Below, in pieces: positions 24,724-33,210 of a stretch of DNA of 46,899 nt. The notes below the pieces were generated by a model, which ran no database searches, had not been told where the DNA came from, and was given only the letters and a program-made list of their open reading frames with translations. The translations under genes were made by a program, and so were the position numbers. Each line of letters starts with the position of its first letter. The stretch's first letter is position 1. The stretch spans positions 1-46,899 of the forward strand of contig NZ_BDCE01000099.1 in the NCBI RefSeq assembly GCF_001613345.1, read 5' to 3'. This stretch comes from Nocardia uniformis NBRC 13702. GTDB taxonomy: Bacteria; Actinomycetota; Actinomycetes; Mycobacteriales; Mycobacteriaceae.

Positions 24724-25062
24724 CTACATCCGGTACGTGATCCGAAGCGGGGCAACCTCTTCCCACTGCGGATGTTTCGCGGCGGTCGGCACCGGACGGT
24801 TATCTTGCGCGAGTTGCCCCAGCAGGCGGGCGGCTTCGGTTTCGGCTTTCTCCCGTGCCTTGCGATGGCATTGGGAAATGACGGCAGCGAGCCGGGCGGC
24901 GTCGGAACTCATCGCGGCGTCGGAAATCCGCAAGTCCGTGATCGTCCCGTACGCATCGGTTTCGACTTCTACCAGCCCTCGCGATTCCTGCGCTCGACCA
25001 CGCACTGCCGACATCGCCTCATCGACCTGCCGGGCGCGGGCGCCCTGCGATTCCGCATTCAT
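24724..25062 (-). CDS. YbaB/EbfC-family protein
   Basis: 112 residues. LVEVETDAYGTITDLRISDAAMSSDAARLAAVISQCHRKAREKAETEAARLLGQL is the YbaB/EbfC pattern: two strands, then a long helix. Canonical members bind DNA; in Nocardia and mycobacteria, EspL-like relatives sit in ESX loci and act as chaperone-like partners. Its place between an SseB-like gene and the ESX partner suggests the second role. Confidence 0.8.
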   Translation of the reverse strand: MNAESQGARARQVDEAMSAVRGRAQESRGLVEVETDAYGTITDLRISDAAMSSDAARLAAVISQCHRKAREKAETEAARLLGQLAQDNRPVPTAAKHPQWEEVAPLRITYRM

Positions 25063-25206
25063 GCGCGCTACCCCCTCGCCTGCTCCCCGGGAAACGCGGC
25101 CCCGAAGTGCCGCCCAACCGTCTGCCCGATGCTAACCGCGAGCCCGGGGGTCGACAACTCACGACACCGCCGAAATCCCACGACGTAGCGGGACTCACAG
25201 GAACGC

Positions 25207-25605
25207 CTACGCCCCGGCCGCAGCGTCGGAAGCCTCGGTCACGGTGGGTGGAAAGGCCATCGGCGCTGGACCGGTGATATCCACCGTCACCCCGGTCGGT
25301 TTCACACACCCTGCCGCGTAATCGGCCAGCCGCCATCCGCTCAACGTGTGATAGGGGTACTCGTCGGCAGTATCGAGCTCACCGCGCCGCGACAACCATC
25401 GGGCATACGGCTCCACGCCGGTGAACGCGCAGATCCATTCCACCCCACCGAATTCCGAAATACGGATCCGGTTACCTTCGGCCAGCGGCACCAGCAGCAC
25501 CGCCGCCCGGAATGCCGCTTCCAATGCGGTCGGATCGCCGAAACCCGTATAGAAGGCGTCGATCTCCGCACGTAATGTTCCGATTTCCGGGCCGAGTTCG
25601 ACCAC
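25207..25605 (-). CDS. SseB-like protein of the type VII toxin locus
   Basis: 132 residues. ALEAAFRAAVLLVPLAEGNRIRISEFGGVEWICAFTGVEPYARWLSRRG... matches the SseB N-terminal domain pattern (an internal FxxxxLLVPL and a later strand WICAFT). In actinobacterial type VII toxin loci such small proteins often head the operon. It is probably an accessory factor for export of the toxin. It lies 144 bases upstream of the YbaB gene on the same strand. Confidence 0.65.
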   Translation of the reverse strand: MVELGPEIGTLRAEIDAFYTGFGDPTALEAAFRAAVLLVPLAEGNRIRISEFGGVEWICAFTGVEPYARWLSRRGELDTADEYPYHTLSGWRLADYAAGCVKPTGVTVDITGPAPMAFPPTVTEASDAAAGA

Positions 25606-25734
25606 ACTTCCCCCTTCGGGCCATCCGCCGCGTCCCTGCTCCGGAGCATAGCGGAGGGCAACGGGCCGGAAACTCTCGTGGCACGGTGCGGAACGACCCG
25701 CGGGTGCGCCGGATCGGGTGGGTAGTTCTCGTCG

Positions 25735-26301
25735 CTAGTCGCCGTGTGCCTCGAGATCGTCGAGCATCTCTGTGGCCCACGTTGTTTCGATGGCGTCGGG
25801 GCCGACGACCTGCATGGCCGCCATGACGGTCATGAGCATGCCGGTGGCCATGAAGCGGCGGACTTCGCTGACCGGGGCGCCGGTGGTTTCGCGGATCATG
25901 TTGTACATATGGCCGTAACGGTCGCGGACATCGGGGCCGATGGCGGGGTCGCTGGCGGCGGAGAAGCCGTGGAGCAGGACCAGGAGTAGGTCGCGGTCGG
26001 CCAGGAAGATCTTGTAGGCGTGGCCCATGGCCGGGAGGATCTCGTCCGGATCGGTGGTGGCGGCCTCGGCGGCGGCCGTGCGGAAGACCTCCTCGATGCG
26101 ATCGCAGACGCGGTGCAGTGTCGCGAGGAACAGCTGCTGTTTGGATTGGAACAGCCGAATGACGTACGGCTGGGAGACTCCGGCGCGGCGGGCGATCTCA
26201 TCGGTTTTGGTTGCGGCGTAACCGGATTCGGCGAAGGCGGACACCGCCGCGGTCAGTACCTCCTCCATGCGTTCGCTTGCCTTCATGCGTGCCCGGGTCA
26301 T
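25735..26301 (-). CDS. TetR-family repressor of the adjacent exporter
   Basis: 188 residues. The helix-turn-helix at about 8-55 reads MEEVLTAAVSAFAESGYAATKTDEIARRAGVSQPYVIRLFQSKQQLF. The C-terminal half is the usual helical ligand-binding and dimer domain. It is divergent from the DHA2 exporter at 26415, and the gap holds a promoter and the inverted repeat GTTATCAGTCGATAAC. The arrangement is that of a drug-responsive repressor controlling its exporter. Inducer unknown. Confidence 0.93.
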   Translation of the reverse strand: MTRARMKASERMEEVLTAAVSAFAESGYAATKTDEIARRAGVSQPYVIRLFQSKQQLFLATLHRVCDRIEEVFRTAAAEAATTDPDEILPAMGHAYKIFLADRDLLLVLLHGFSAASDPAIGPDVRDRYGHMYNMIRETTGAPVSEVRRFMATGMLMTVMAAMQVVGPDAIETTWATEMLDDLEAHGD

Positions 26302-26329
26302 GCGCTCATCCTCCTCGTCTCGTTCGGTA

Positions 26330-26358
26330 TTGACATGTTATCAGTGGATGCATACTCT
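26330..26358 (+). promoter_or_regulatory. Promoter of the DHA2 exporter
   Basis: TTGACA (26330-26335) and TACTCT (26353-26358) are 17 bases apart. A TTATCAGT half-site (26338-26345) lies in the spacer, so repressor binding would block polymerase. Confidence 0.6.
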
Positions 26359-26369
26359 TCTGGCATCAA

Positions 26370-26385
26370 GTTATCAGTCGATAAC
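26370..26385. promoter_or_regulatory. Probable TetR operator
   Basis: GTTATC and GATAAC flank AGTC. The TTATCAGT part recurs at 26338 inside the promoter spacer, 33 bases (about three helical turns) away. It is placed between the promoter and the exporter start. Confidence 0.7.
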
Positions 26386-26414
26386 AACAAGTTGAGACGT
26401 CGAAGGATCAGAGC

Positions 26415-27863
26415 ATGACCTCCACCCTCACCGCCGCGGCTACGGCCGCAGCGAAACCCCGTCCCCTCGGGGCCGTACTGGCCGCTGTCGGCATCCCCAT
26501 GTTCATGGTGACGCTCGACAACCTCGTAGTGACGAACGCGCTGCCGGTCATCAAGGCCGAGATGGGCGCATCGCTGGCCGATCTGCAATGGTTCGTGAAC
26601 GCCTACACACTCGCGTTCGCCTCGCTGATCCTGACCGCCTCCGCCCTCGGCGACCGGTTGGGGCGGCGCCGGATGTTCCTGGCGGGCATCGCTGTCTTCA
26701 CCGTGGCCTCGGCGGCGTGTGCACTGGCTACCGAGCCGTGGATGTTGATCGCGGCACGTGCTGTACAGGGCTTCGGTGCGGCGGCGGTGCTCCCGCTGTC
26801 CTTACCTCTGCTCGCGGCCGCCGTGCCGGAGAAGATGCGCAGCGCCGCCATCGGCATCTGGGGCGGTATCGCCGGCCTCGGTGTAGCGCTCGGTCCGGTG
26901 GTGGGCGGTGCGGTCGTCGATGGGCTGAGCTGGCAGTGGATCTTCTGGATCAATGTGCCGATCGGCATTGCCGCGATTCCGCTGGCGGCGCGGGTGCTCG
27001 GTGAATCCTTCGGCGGTGCACGGCGATTGGACATTCTCGGCCTGCTGCTGTCGGCAGGTGGCGTACTCGCGGTGGTGTGGGGTGTGATTCACGGTGCCGA
27101 GGACGGATGGACCACCGGCCCGGTGCTCACCGGACTGATCGGTGGTGTGGCGCTGCTGGCCGTCTTCATCGGTTGGGAGCGGCGTGCCGCGGATCCCATG
27201 CTGCCGTTGCGGCTGTACCGGGTGCGCGCGTTCGGTGCGATCAACACGGTGATGTTCACCTTCTCGGTGGGTGTCTTCGGCGCGATCTTCCTGCTGGCGC
27301 AGTTCTTCCAGGTGGTGCAGGGGTATTCACCGTTCGAAGCGGGTGTGCGGACGCTGCCGTGGACCTTGGCCCCGATGGTGGTCGCCCCGCTCGCCGGTCT
27401 CATCGTCGACAGGGTGGGCCCGCGCCTACTGGTCACCGTCGGGCAGGTGCTGCTCGCGATCGCGCTGGGCTGGATGGCATTCATCACCAGTATCGACGTG
27501 TCCTACGGTTCCTTCGTACTTCCCTTCGTGCTGGGTGGTATCGGCATGGGGCTGACCTTCGCGCCGTCTGCCACGGTGGTCATGTCCAGTGCGTCCCCGG
27601 CCGATCAGGGCATGGCCTCGGGAACCAACAGCACCATCCGTGAGGTCGGTGTGGCCATGGGCGTCGCGGTGCTGGCGTCGGTGTTCGCCTCGCACGGCTC
27701 CTATGTCTCCCCGCAGTCCTACGTGGACGGCCTGGTGCCCGCGGTGTGGGTGGGTGCTGTCGTGGTCGCCAGCGGGGCGCTGGTGGCGTTGCTGCTGCCC
27801 GGCCGCGAGACGAACGTCGCGCATGCCGAAATAGAAAGCCCCGCAACAGTGTCCGCGCGTTGA
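26415..27863 (+). CDS. DHA2-family MFS drug exporter
   Basis: 482 residues, 14 helices. Helix 1 carries TLDNLVVTNALPVI, motif A is DRLGRRRMFLAG, and the motif C region is GIWGGIAGLGVALGPVVGGAVV. The substrate side is likely a lipophilic drug or dye. The divergent TetR gene and the operator in front make induction by substrate likely. It is followed after 32 bases by a DoxX gene, probably in the same message. It is a different subtype from the exporter at 215-1708. Confidence 0.94.
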   Translation: MTSTLTAAATAAAKPRPLGAVLAAVGIPMFMVTLDNLVVTNALPVIKAEMGASLADLQWFVNAYTLAFASLILTASALGDRLGRRRMFLAGIAVFTVASAACALATEPWMLIAARAVQGFGAAAVLPLSLPLLAAAVPEKMRSAAIGIWGGIAGLGVALGPVVGGAVVDGLSWQWIFWINVPIGIAAIPLAARVLGESFGGARRLDILGLLLSAGGVLAVVWGVIHGAEDGWTTGPVLTGLIGGVALLAVFIGWERRAADPMLPLRLYRVRAFGAINTVMFTFSVGVFGAIFLLAQFFQVVQGYSPFEAGVRTLPWTLAPMVVAPLAGLIVDRVGPRLLVTVGQVLLAIALGWMAFITSIDVSYGSFVLPFVLGGIGMGLTFAPSATVVMSSASPADQGMASGTNSTIREVGVAMGVAVLASVFASHGSYVSPQSYVDGLVPAVWVGAVVVASGALVALLLPGRETNVAHAEIESPATVSAR

Positions 27864-27895
27864 CATAGATCTGCTCGAGCGCCTGGAGATTCATC

Positions 27896-28417
27896 ATGTT
27901 CCAAACCCTCGCCCTGCTGATCATCCCGACCCTGTGTTTCCGGCTGCTGGGTGCGCTCGGCGTCACCCGCTTGGCTACCTGGCAGGTGTCGTTCGCACAC
28001 GGTCTGGCGGTCCTGGTGTTGTTCACCGGCGCCTCGCACTTCCTGCCCGATTCCGTCGAGGCCGCCCCGAGCCACGACGATCTGACCGCCATGGTCCCGT
28101 CGTTCGTGCCCTTCCCCGACTTCATGGTCTACCTGACCGGGGTCTTGGAGCTGCTCGGCGCGGTGGGGCTGATCCTGAACCGCACCCGCCCGCTCGCGGG
28201 CATCGGTCTCGCGGTGCTGTTCGTGCTGATGTTCCCCGCGAATATCTATGCGGCCGTAGAAGATATCCCGCTCAACGGTGAGGCTCCCACACCGCTGTGG
28301 TTTCGCCTGCCGGAGCAGATCGTGTTCATCGCGGTCGCCCTCTGGGCGGCGGGGGTGCCGATGCAGACGGCCGTCAGTGCTCGGCTGCGCTCGCTCGTGC
28401 CTGCTCGATCTCGTTGA
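27896..28417 (+). CDS. DoxX-family membrane protein
   Basis: 173 residues with four membrane helices. LLGALGVTRLATWQVSFAHGLAVLVLFTGASHFLPD and FPDFMVYLTGVLELLGAVGLILNRTRPLAGIGLAVLFVLMFPANIYAA are typical of DoxX/DoxD-like proteins. Relatives take part in redox or electron-transfer functions at the membrane; most are uncharacterised. Directly behind the exporter. Its 3' end overlaps the converging HxlR gene by 44 bases. Confidence 0.82.
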   Translation: MFQTLALLIIPTLCFRLLGALGVTRLATWQVSFAHGLAVLVLFTGASHFLPDSVEAAPSHDDLTAMVPSFVPFPDFMVYLTGVLELLGAVGLILNRTRPLAGIGLAVLFVLMFPANIYAAVEDIPLNGEAPTPLWFRLPEQIVFIAVALWAAGVPMQTAVSARLRSLVPARSR

Positions 28418-28754
28418 TATGCAGCTCGGCCCAGTGTCGCAGCGCCGAAATCGGTTCTGCGAGACTGCGGCCGAGCTCTGTCAGTTCGTACTCCACTCGC
28501 GGCGGGATGGTGGGATGCACTGTGCGCGTGAGAAAGCCGTCGCTCTCCAGGCTCCGCAGGGTCTGAGTGAGCATCTTCTGCGATACGCCGCCGATGCGAC
28601 GGCTCAGATCGGTGTAACGCATGACGCCCTGCTCCATGAGCGCATCGACGACGAGGACCGTCCACTTGCCCGCGATGTGATCGAGCACCTGACGCGTCGG
28701 GCATTTGGCGGAGTAGCAGTCGGCGGCCAGTCCGGAGGATTCGACGGTGGTCAC
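28374..28754 (-). CDS. HxlR-family regulator
   Basis: 126 residues from GTG 28754. CPTRQVLDHIAGKWTVLVVDALMEQGVMRYTDLSRRIGGVSQKMLTQTLRSLESDGFLTRTVHPTIPPRVEYELTELGRSL is the full HxlR winged helix, with Cys18 (AKCPTR) where HxlR proteins usually sense electrophiles or redox change. Upstream in-frame codons are unlike the family, so GTG is preferred to the longer frame. It is divergent from a nitroreductase gene, a common regulator-target pair. Confidence 0.9.
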   Translation of the reverse strand: MTTVESSGLAADCYSAKCPTRQVLDHIAGKWTVLVVDALMEQGVMRYTDLSRRIGGVSQKMLTQTLRSLESDGFLTRTVHPTIPPRVEYELTELGRSLAEPISALRHWAELHINEIEQARASAAEH

Positions 28755-28800
28755 CTCATCGAGAGTAACGCACCAATTAGTGCCTACTTCCGATAAGTGC

Positions 28801-28819
28801 CTCACTCTCCAATAGTGAG
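28801..28819. promoter_or_regulatory. Inverted repeat between HxlR and nitroreductase
   Basis: CTCACT and AGTGAG flank CTCCAAT just before the nitroreductase start. AGTGCCT also occurs twice nearby (about 28779 and 28796). Likely HxlR binding region. Confidence 0.4.
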
Positions 28820-28823
28820 TGAC

Positions 28824-29467
28824 ATGAATACGATGTCTGTCGCCGAAGCGATCCGCACCCGCCGCACCGTTCGCCACTACCTTCCGACCGAGGTCTCCGC
28901 CGCCCACCTCAACGCCCTGCTGGAATTGGCCATGGAGGCCCCTCCAGTTGGAATCTCCAGGACCGCTCCATAGTCGCGGTTACCGATCCCGAGGTCCGCG
29001 AGGGCCTCACCCGGGCGACAGGCGGTCAACCCCAGCCCCGGGAAGCGCCGGTCATGCTGGTCTTCGTCGCCGAACCCCATGCCTGGCAACAGGACCGGTC
29101 CGACATCTATGACCAGGCCCGCGCCAACCAGGCCTGGAACGAGGAATTCATCACCGGATTCTCCGCTGCCGCAACGCAATTCCAACAGTCACTCGCCGAA
29201 CGCGACCTCCTCCGCGAATACGCCGTGAAGGACGCGATGATCGCCGCCAGCTACGTCATGCTCGCAGCCACCGAACTCGGCCTGGCCACCTCACCCATGA
29301 ACGGCTGGGACGAGGCCGAAGTCAAAAAGGTCATCGGCATCGACAATCGCGACGACCTGGCCATCGCCCTCCTGATGTCCATCGGCCACCCCGCCGAACA
29401 ACGCCACCACCCCGGCCGCCGCCCCCTGTGCCATACCGTCTTCCGCGACAGGTACCTGGCTGCGTGA
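28824..29467 (+). pseudogene. Nitroreductase gene with single-base frameshift
   Basis: MSVAEAIRTRRTVRHYLPTEVSAAHLNALLELAMEAP is the FMN-binding start of a nitroreductase. The frame then breaks at a CCCC run near 28936-28939. With one C added it continues SSWNLQDRSIVAVTDPEVREGLTRATGGQ... to SPMNGWDEAEVKKVIGI and the stop at 29465-29467, about 214 residues, normal for the family. Reduction of nitro compounds or quinones would fit control by HxlR. The frameshift may be real or a homopolymer error. Confidence 0.85.
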
Positions 29468-29475
29468 CGGCATGG

Positions 29476-30051
29476 TCACCGTGCGGCGGCGACCCCGTGG
29501 GAGATGGCCAAGGTAATCAGATAGAGCACCGCAGGTGGCCCGAGGATGACCACAGCGCCGAACAGGAGATAGGGCCACAAAGGAGCTGCCAGCGCGATGA
29601 GGATGCCGATTCCACACCTCCTGGCAACACCGCCGAACCAGATCATCGCCAGAGGTATCGCGATCTCCGGCACCAGCCACCAGCCCAACCGCGGATGGAT
29701 ACCGCTGTCATGGAAGTTGACCGAGAGCACGATCAGGGCAGCGGCCGTCAATATGCCGACATACCCGACCCATTCGCCGAGAAAGGCGCGGATACGTTGC
29801 AGTCGCGTGCCACCGCCCACGAATCCGCGATCCCACAATGTCCGCGTCCCGGAAAGCAGTGCAATGGGAAGCCAGAATGCCCAGGCCCCGAAAACAGCTG
29901 CCACCTTGTCAGCCTGATGACTCGCTGCCAGTCCGATCATCAACGCCGTACCCGCGACACCGATGCCGAGAGATATCAAGGTGTAGGGCGAAGGTTTGAC
30001 CGTCGACGACTGGCTGGGGCGAGGCTGAGGTGAGAGCTGATCGGCAGGCAT
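29476..30051 (-). CDS. Polytopic membrane protein, possible immunity protein
   Basis: 191 residues with five or six membrane helices after a short polar head (LISLGIGVAGTALMIGLAA, AWAFWLPIALLSG, WVGYVGILTAAALIVLSVNF, GWWLVPEIAIPLAMIWFGG, PYLLFGAVVILGPPAVLYLITLAI). No family recognised. It lies 26 bases behind a type VII effector-like gene on the same strand. Membrane immunity proteins typically counter toxins that attack membranes or cell-wall precursors, so that role is possible. Confidence 0.65.
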   Translation of the reverse strand: MPADQLSPQPRPSQSSTVKPSPYTLISLGIGVAGTALMIGLAASHQADKVAAVFGAWAFWLPIALLSGTRTLWDRGFVGGGTRLQRIRAFLGEWVGYVGILTAAALIVLSVNFHDSGIHPRLGWWLVPEIAIPLAMIWFGGVARRCGIGILIALAAPLWPYLLFGAVVILGPPAVLYLITLAISHGVAAAR

Positions 30052-30077
30052 GGGGTCCTCGGAAGGTAGTGGAGGGT

Positions 30078-31550
30078 CTACGCGGTCGGTAGTTCACTGG
30101 GATGCCGAGAAACGGTTGGCGGAGTGTTGGGGTTACCGAGCGGTGTCCCCGGCACATCCACCTTGACGTCGTACAGAGAATTCCAGCCCTTCCATTTGTC
30201 GTCATCGAGAGCTTGTCCGCCCGAGCCGATCTCGTGATGGCCCTGCAGATTGATCGATGGACCGAAGCTGGAACCCGTACCCAGGCCAGTTGGTGGGTCT
30301 ACCGCGATCTCGCGGTTTCCTTGTGCAATGGAGGTCTGATACGCCTCGAGCCATGGGTAGTTCGTGCGAGTGCCGTCGATCCTGACACCGTTTTCAGTCG
30401 GAGTGAACACCAGATCGCCGTTCACCGACCAACCGAATTCTCGCATCGGTCCGCCCATACCAATGGGATCGGCGGCATCGTATTTGATGCGTACCGATCC
30501 GTCTGTCGCCTGTACAACCGTCGCCTCGGGCCTGCCCACTTCGACATGGCTTCCGCTGCCATCGGCTTCCTGCACTACGGACGGGTTCTGCCGAAACACC
30601 ACAATGCCGTTTTCGTAGTCCACATAGGTGGCTACACGGGTGTGTTCGGGATCGAAGTTCGGGTCGGCCGTTCGATTGTCACCCTTATTTCTCCCGAAGG
30701 CATTTTTCGACGATGGGTCGACGACATCCCGTTCCTGGATGTACTGGCCGGTGCGGACGACACCCTGGCCGGGTACCGGCTTGATCCGCGCCACCACGAT
30801 ATTGGGCGGAACGCCTTGGTATTTGGGGTCGTAGCTGTTGGGATTCAGGGCGTTGGCCGTCGCTCGGTCGACATCGGTGACGGGCGGGTGGCCGAACATC
30901 TTCTCGAAGGCGGCCGACGAAGCCACGGTTCGAGGATCTGAGCTGTCCGGGGCGGGGATCGCCGTGCCGGGGATGGTCGGTGCATCGACCCCATCGCCGA
31001 AATTGCTACCCGCATCGCGGACCTGCTGGGCTGCGGTGCGGATAGCCTGGTCGAATTGGGCTGCGGCGTCACGGAGACTGTAGAAGGCGGCGTTGATGAG
31101 GCCCTGGTGGGCGGTGACACGGTCGGTGATTGTGCGGCGGTCGTCGTCGGTGGCGTTCGGGGGATAGGTGGCGATGACTTTCCATACGTCGCTGACCTCG
31201 AGGGTCTCGCCAGCGATGGCGGACCGGGGGTCCTCGGCGTCGGCGACCTTGCCCAAGAGAACGCTCTGCTCATCGGCGAGGCGTCCGGCGGCGTGGTTGA
31301 GAAGGTCCGCCAGGTCGGTGACTTCCTCGTTGATTTTCCGGGCTTGCCAATGGTCTTCACCGATGCGGTTGTAGGCGGCGGCATACGCCTGGCCTGCCCA
31401 CGCGCCATTCAGGTCGGCGAAATGTCTCGGGCCTCGATCGATCTGGTCGGCGTAGGTGGTGTTGCCGCCGCCGACCGCCCCGGCTAGATCTGACAGGGCA
31501 CCGGTATTCCAGGCGGCGACGTTCGTTCGGGTCAGAGCCCAACCGGTCAT
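30078..31550 (-). CDS. Large type VII-associated effector candidate
   Basis: 490 residues from ATG 31550, which shares a base with the stop of the EspC-like gene (TGATG). Residues 1-190 are helical (TYADQIDRGPRHFADLNGAWAGQAYAAAYNRIGEDHWQARKINEEV), including W-A-G at a turn, as in ESX-exported proteins. The rest is rich in strands and Gly/Pro (VVRTGQYIQERDVVDP, RVATYVDYENGIVVFRQNP, MREFGWSVNGDLVFTPTENGVRIDGT, LQGHHEIG). The C-terminal half resembles no toxin I know. It is a candidate secreted effector. Confidence 0.65.
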   Translation of the reverse strand: MTGWALTRTNVAAWNTGALSDLAGAVGGGNTTYADQIDRGPRHFADLNGAWAGQAYAAAYNRIGEDHWQARKINEEVTDLADLLNHAAGRLADEQSVLLGKVADAEDPRSAIAGETLEVSDVWKVIATYPPNATDDDRRTITDRVTAHQGLINAAFYSLRDAAAQFDQAIRTAAQQVRDAGSNFGDGVDAPTIPGTAIPAPDSSDPRTVASSAAFEKMFGHPPVTDVDRATANALNPNSYDPKYQGVPPNIVVARIKPVPGQGVVRTGQYIQERDVVDPSSKNAFGRNKGDNRTADPNFDPEHTRVATYVDYENGIVVFRQNPSVVQEADGSGSHVEVGRPEATVVQATDGSVRIKYDAADPIGMGGPMREFGWSVNGDLVFTPTENGVRIDGTRTNYPWLEAYQTSIAQGNREIAVDPPTGLGTGSSFGPSINLQGHHEIGSGGQALDDDKWKGWNSLYDVKVDVPGTPLGNPNTPPTVSRHPSELPTA

Positions 31551-31861
31551 CAGCGACCACCGGTGCGGAAATCCAGGCCGTCGAGACGGTGACGGAAAGT
31601 GTCGTCGGTCGCGGCGACATCTGCTGCGACCGCGGTCATGGCCGTCGATACCTGCTCGACTCGCTGCGAGACTCGCCACCATGCGCCCTCCGTGTATTCG
31701 GTGGCCTGTGCGCAGGCCGCACCGAGAGGTGTTCCGGGCAATGCTGCGGCAATCGATTGGGCGGCGGTGCGGACGTCGATCGCGTCAATCTGGGCCGCCA
31801 CCTCGCCGAGGGTCTTCGCGAGTGCGTTGATCTGGTCGATATCGGCCTGGAATAGAGCCAC
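31550..31861 (-). CDS. EspC-like ESX secretion-associated protein
   Basis: 103 residues from GTG 31861, preceded by GGGGGG at four bases; the upstream ATG frame lacks a ribosome site. FQADIDQINALAKTLGEVAAQIDAIDVRTAAQSIAAALPGTPLGAACAQATEYTEGAWWRVSQRVEQVSTAMTAVAADVAATDDTFRHRL is the long helical hairpin of the T7SS EspC family. It is coupled by a one-base overlap to the effector candidate, and the two probably leave the cell as a complex. Confidence 0.82.
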   Translation of the reverse strand: MALFQADIDQINALAKTLGEVAAQIDAIDVRTAAQSIAAALPGTPLGAACAQATEYTEGAWWRVSQRVEQVSTAMTAVAADVAATDDTFRHRLDGLDFRTGGR

Positions 31862-32117
31862 GAATCCCCCCCTTCGCGGTGGATTGTCACGAGTATTCGA
31901 AGCGTCACCATAGCCGTTGGGTATGCGCTGCAAGTTAGCTGGTCAGGTCGGCGCGGGGGTGTCGACGGGCGGTCTCGAGGGTGCTGACTGTCGCTGCCGT
32001 GCCTACGCGGGGGAAATGGATGTGAACCGGGCTGAGTGCATCGCCTACGATTCGACCAGCAAGAATGAATGATGGGCAGCCGCCCTACTCGTACCAGTCA
32101 GGGGAGAGACGACCATC

Positions 32118-33179
32118 GTGGCCGACGAAATCGACCGTGCCGAGCAGACCGCGGCGTTGAGCGAGGAATCGCTCACCGCTGCCGCGGAAGCAGCCGAGAA
32201 GGCGTTCGCGGCGGCCGCTGACCTGGATGCGCTGGCGGTGGCGAAGACCGAGTACATGGGCGGGAAGTCGCCTATCGCGCTGGCGCAGCGGTCGCTGGGC
32301 ACGCTGCCCAAGAATGAGAAGGCCGATGCCGGTAAGCGCGTGAATGTGGCGCGGCAGCGGGTGTCGCAGGCGTTCGAGGAGCGGCAGCGGGTGCTGCTGG
32401 CCGAGCGGGACGCCGCGGTACTGGTGGCCGAGGCCATCGATGTGACGCTGCCCGCGCGGCGGGCCGCGGTGGGGGCCCGCCATCCGATCGAGGTGCTGTC
32501 CGAGCGGGTCGCCGATGTCTTCGTGGCCATGGGCTGGGAGGTCGCCGAAGGTCCCGAGGTCGAGACCGAGCACTTCAACTTCGATGCCCTGAACTTCCTG
32601 CCGGACCATCCGGCGCGCACCATGCAGGACACCTTCCATATCGCGCCGGAGGGTTCGCGACAGGTGCTGCGCACTCACACCTCGCCGGTGCAGGTGCGGT
32701 CCATGCTGTCGCGCGAACTGCCCATCTATGTGGTGTGCCCGGGGCGTACCTTCCGCACCGATGAACTCGATGCCACGCACACCCCGGTGTTCTCGCAGGT
32801 CGAGGGTCTGGCCGTCGATAAGGGCCTGACTATGGCGCACCTCAAGGGCACCCTGGACGCTTTCGCGCGGGCGCTGTTCGGCCCGAACACGACCACCCGG
32901 ATGCGGCCGTCGTTCTTCCCCTTCACCGAACCGTCCGCCGAGGTGGACGTGTGGTTCGAGGATAAGAAGGGTGGCCCGGGCTGGGTCGAGTGGGGCGGCT
33001 GCGGCATGGTGAACCCGAAGGTGCTCATCGCCTCCGGTATCGACCCCGAGGTGTACACCGGTTTCGCGTTCGGCATGGGTCTGGAGCGGACCCTGCAGTT
33101 CCGCAACGGCCTGCCGGATATGCGCGACATCGTCGAGGGCGACGTGCGATTCACGCTGCCCTTCGGCATCCAGTCCTGA
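32118..33179 (+). CDS. pheS: Phenylalanine-tRNA ligase, alpha subunit
   Basis: 353 residues, the standard bacterial length. An N-terminal coiled coil (TAAAEAAEKAFAAAADLDALAVAKTEYMG) binds tRNA. The class II catalytic core follows, with motif 2 (CPGRTFRTDELDATHTPVFSQVEG) and motif 3 (GFAFGMGLERTLQFRNGLPDMRD). It charges tRNA-Phe as an alpha2-beta2 enzyme with PheT. GTG 32118 gives the family start. I saw no T-box or Phe-rich leader in the 184 bases upstream. Confidence 0.98.
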   Translation: MADEIDRAEQTAALSEESLTAAAEAAEKAFAAAADLDALAVAKTEYMGGKSPIALAQRSLGTLPKNEKADAGKRVNVARQRVSQAFEERQRVLLAERDAAVLVAEAIDVTLPARRAAVGARHPIEVLSERVADVFVAMGWEVAEGPEVETEHFNFDALNFLPDHPARTMQDTFHIAPEGSRQVLRTHTSPVQVRSMLSRELPIYVVCPGRTFRTDELDATHTPVFSQVEGLAVDKGLTMAHLKGTLDAFARALFGPNTTTRMRPSFFPFTEPSAEVDVWFEDKKGGPGWVEWGGCGMVNPKVLIASGIDPEVYTGFAFGMGLERTLQFRNGLPDMRDIVEGDVRFTLPFGIQS

Positions 33180-33210
33180 CTCGAACCCAACACCGAAAGC
33201 GAAACGTCAA

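Noticed and set aside
28374..28907. Longer HxlR start at 28907
   Set aside because: The extra 51 codons run through the divergent promoter and nitroreductase start and do not resemble the family.
31934..32117. T-box or Phe-rich leader peptide before pheS
   Set aside because: No T-box-like sequence and no Phe codon run; the one short frame here has no Phe.
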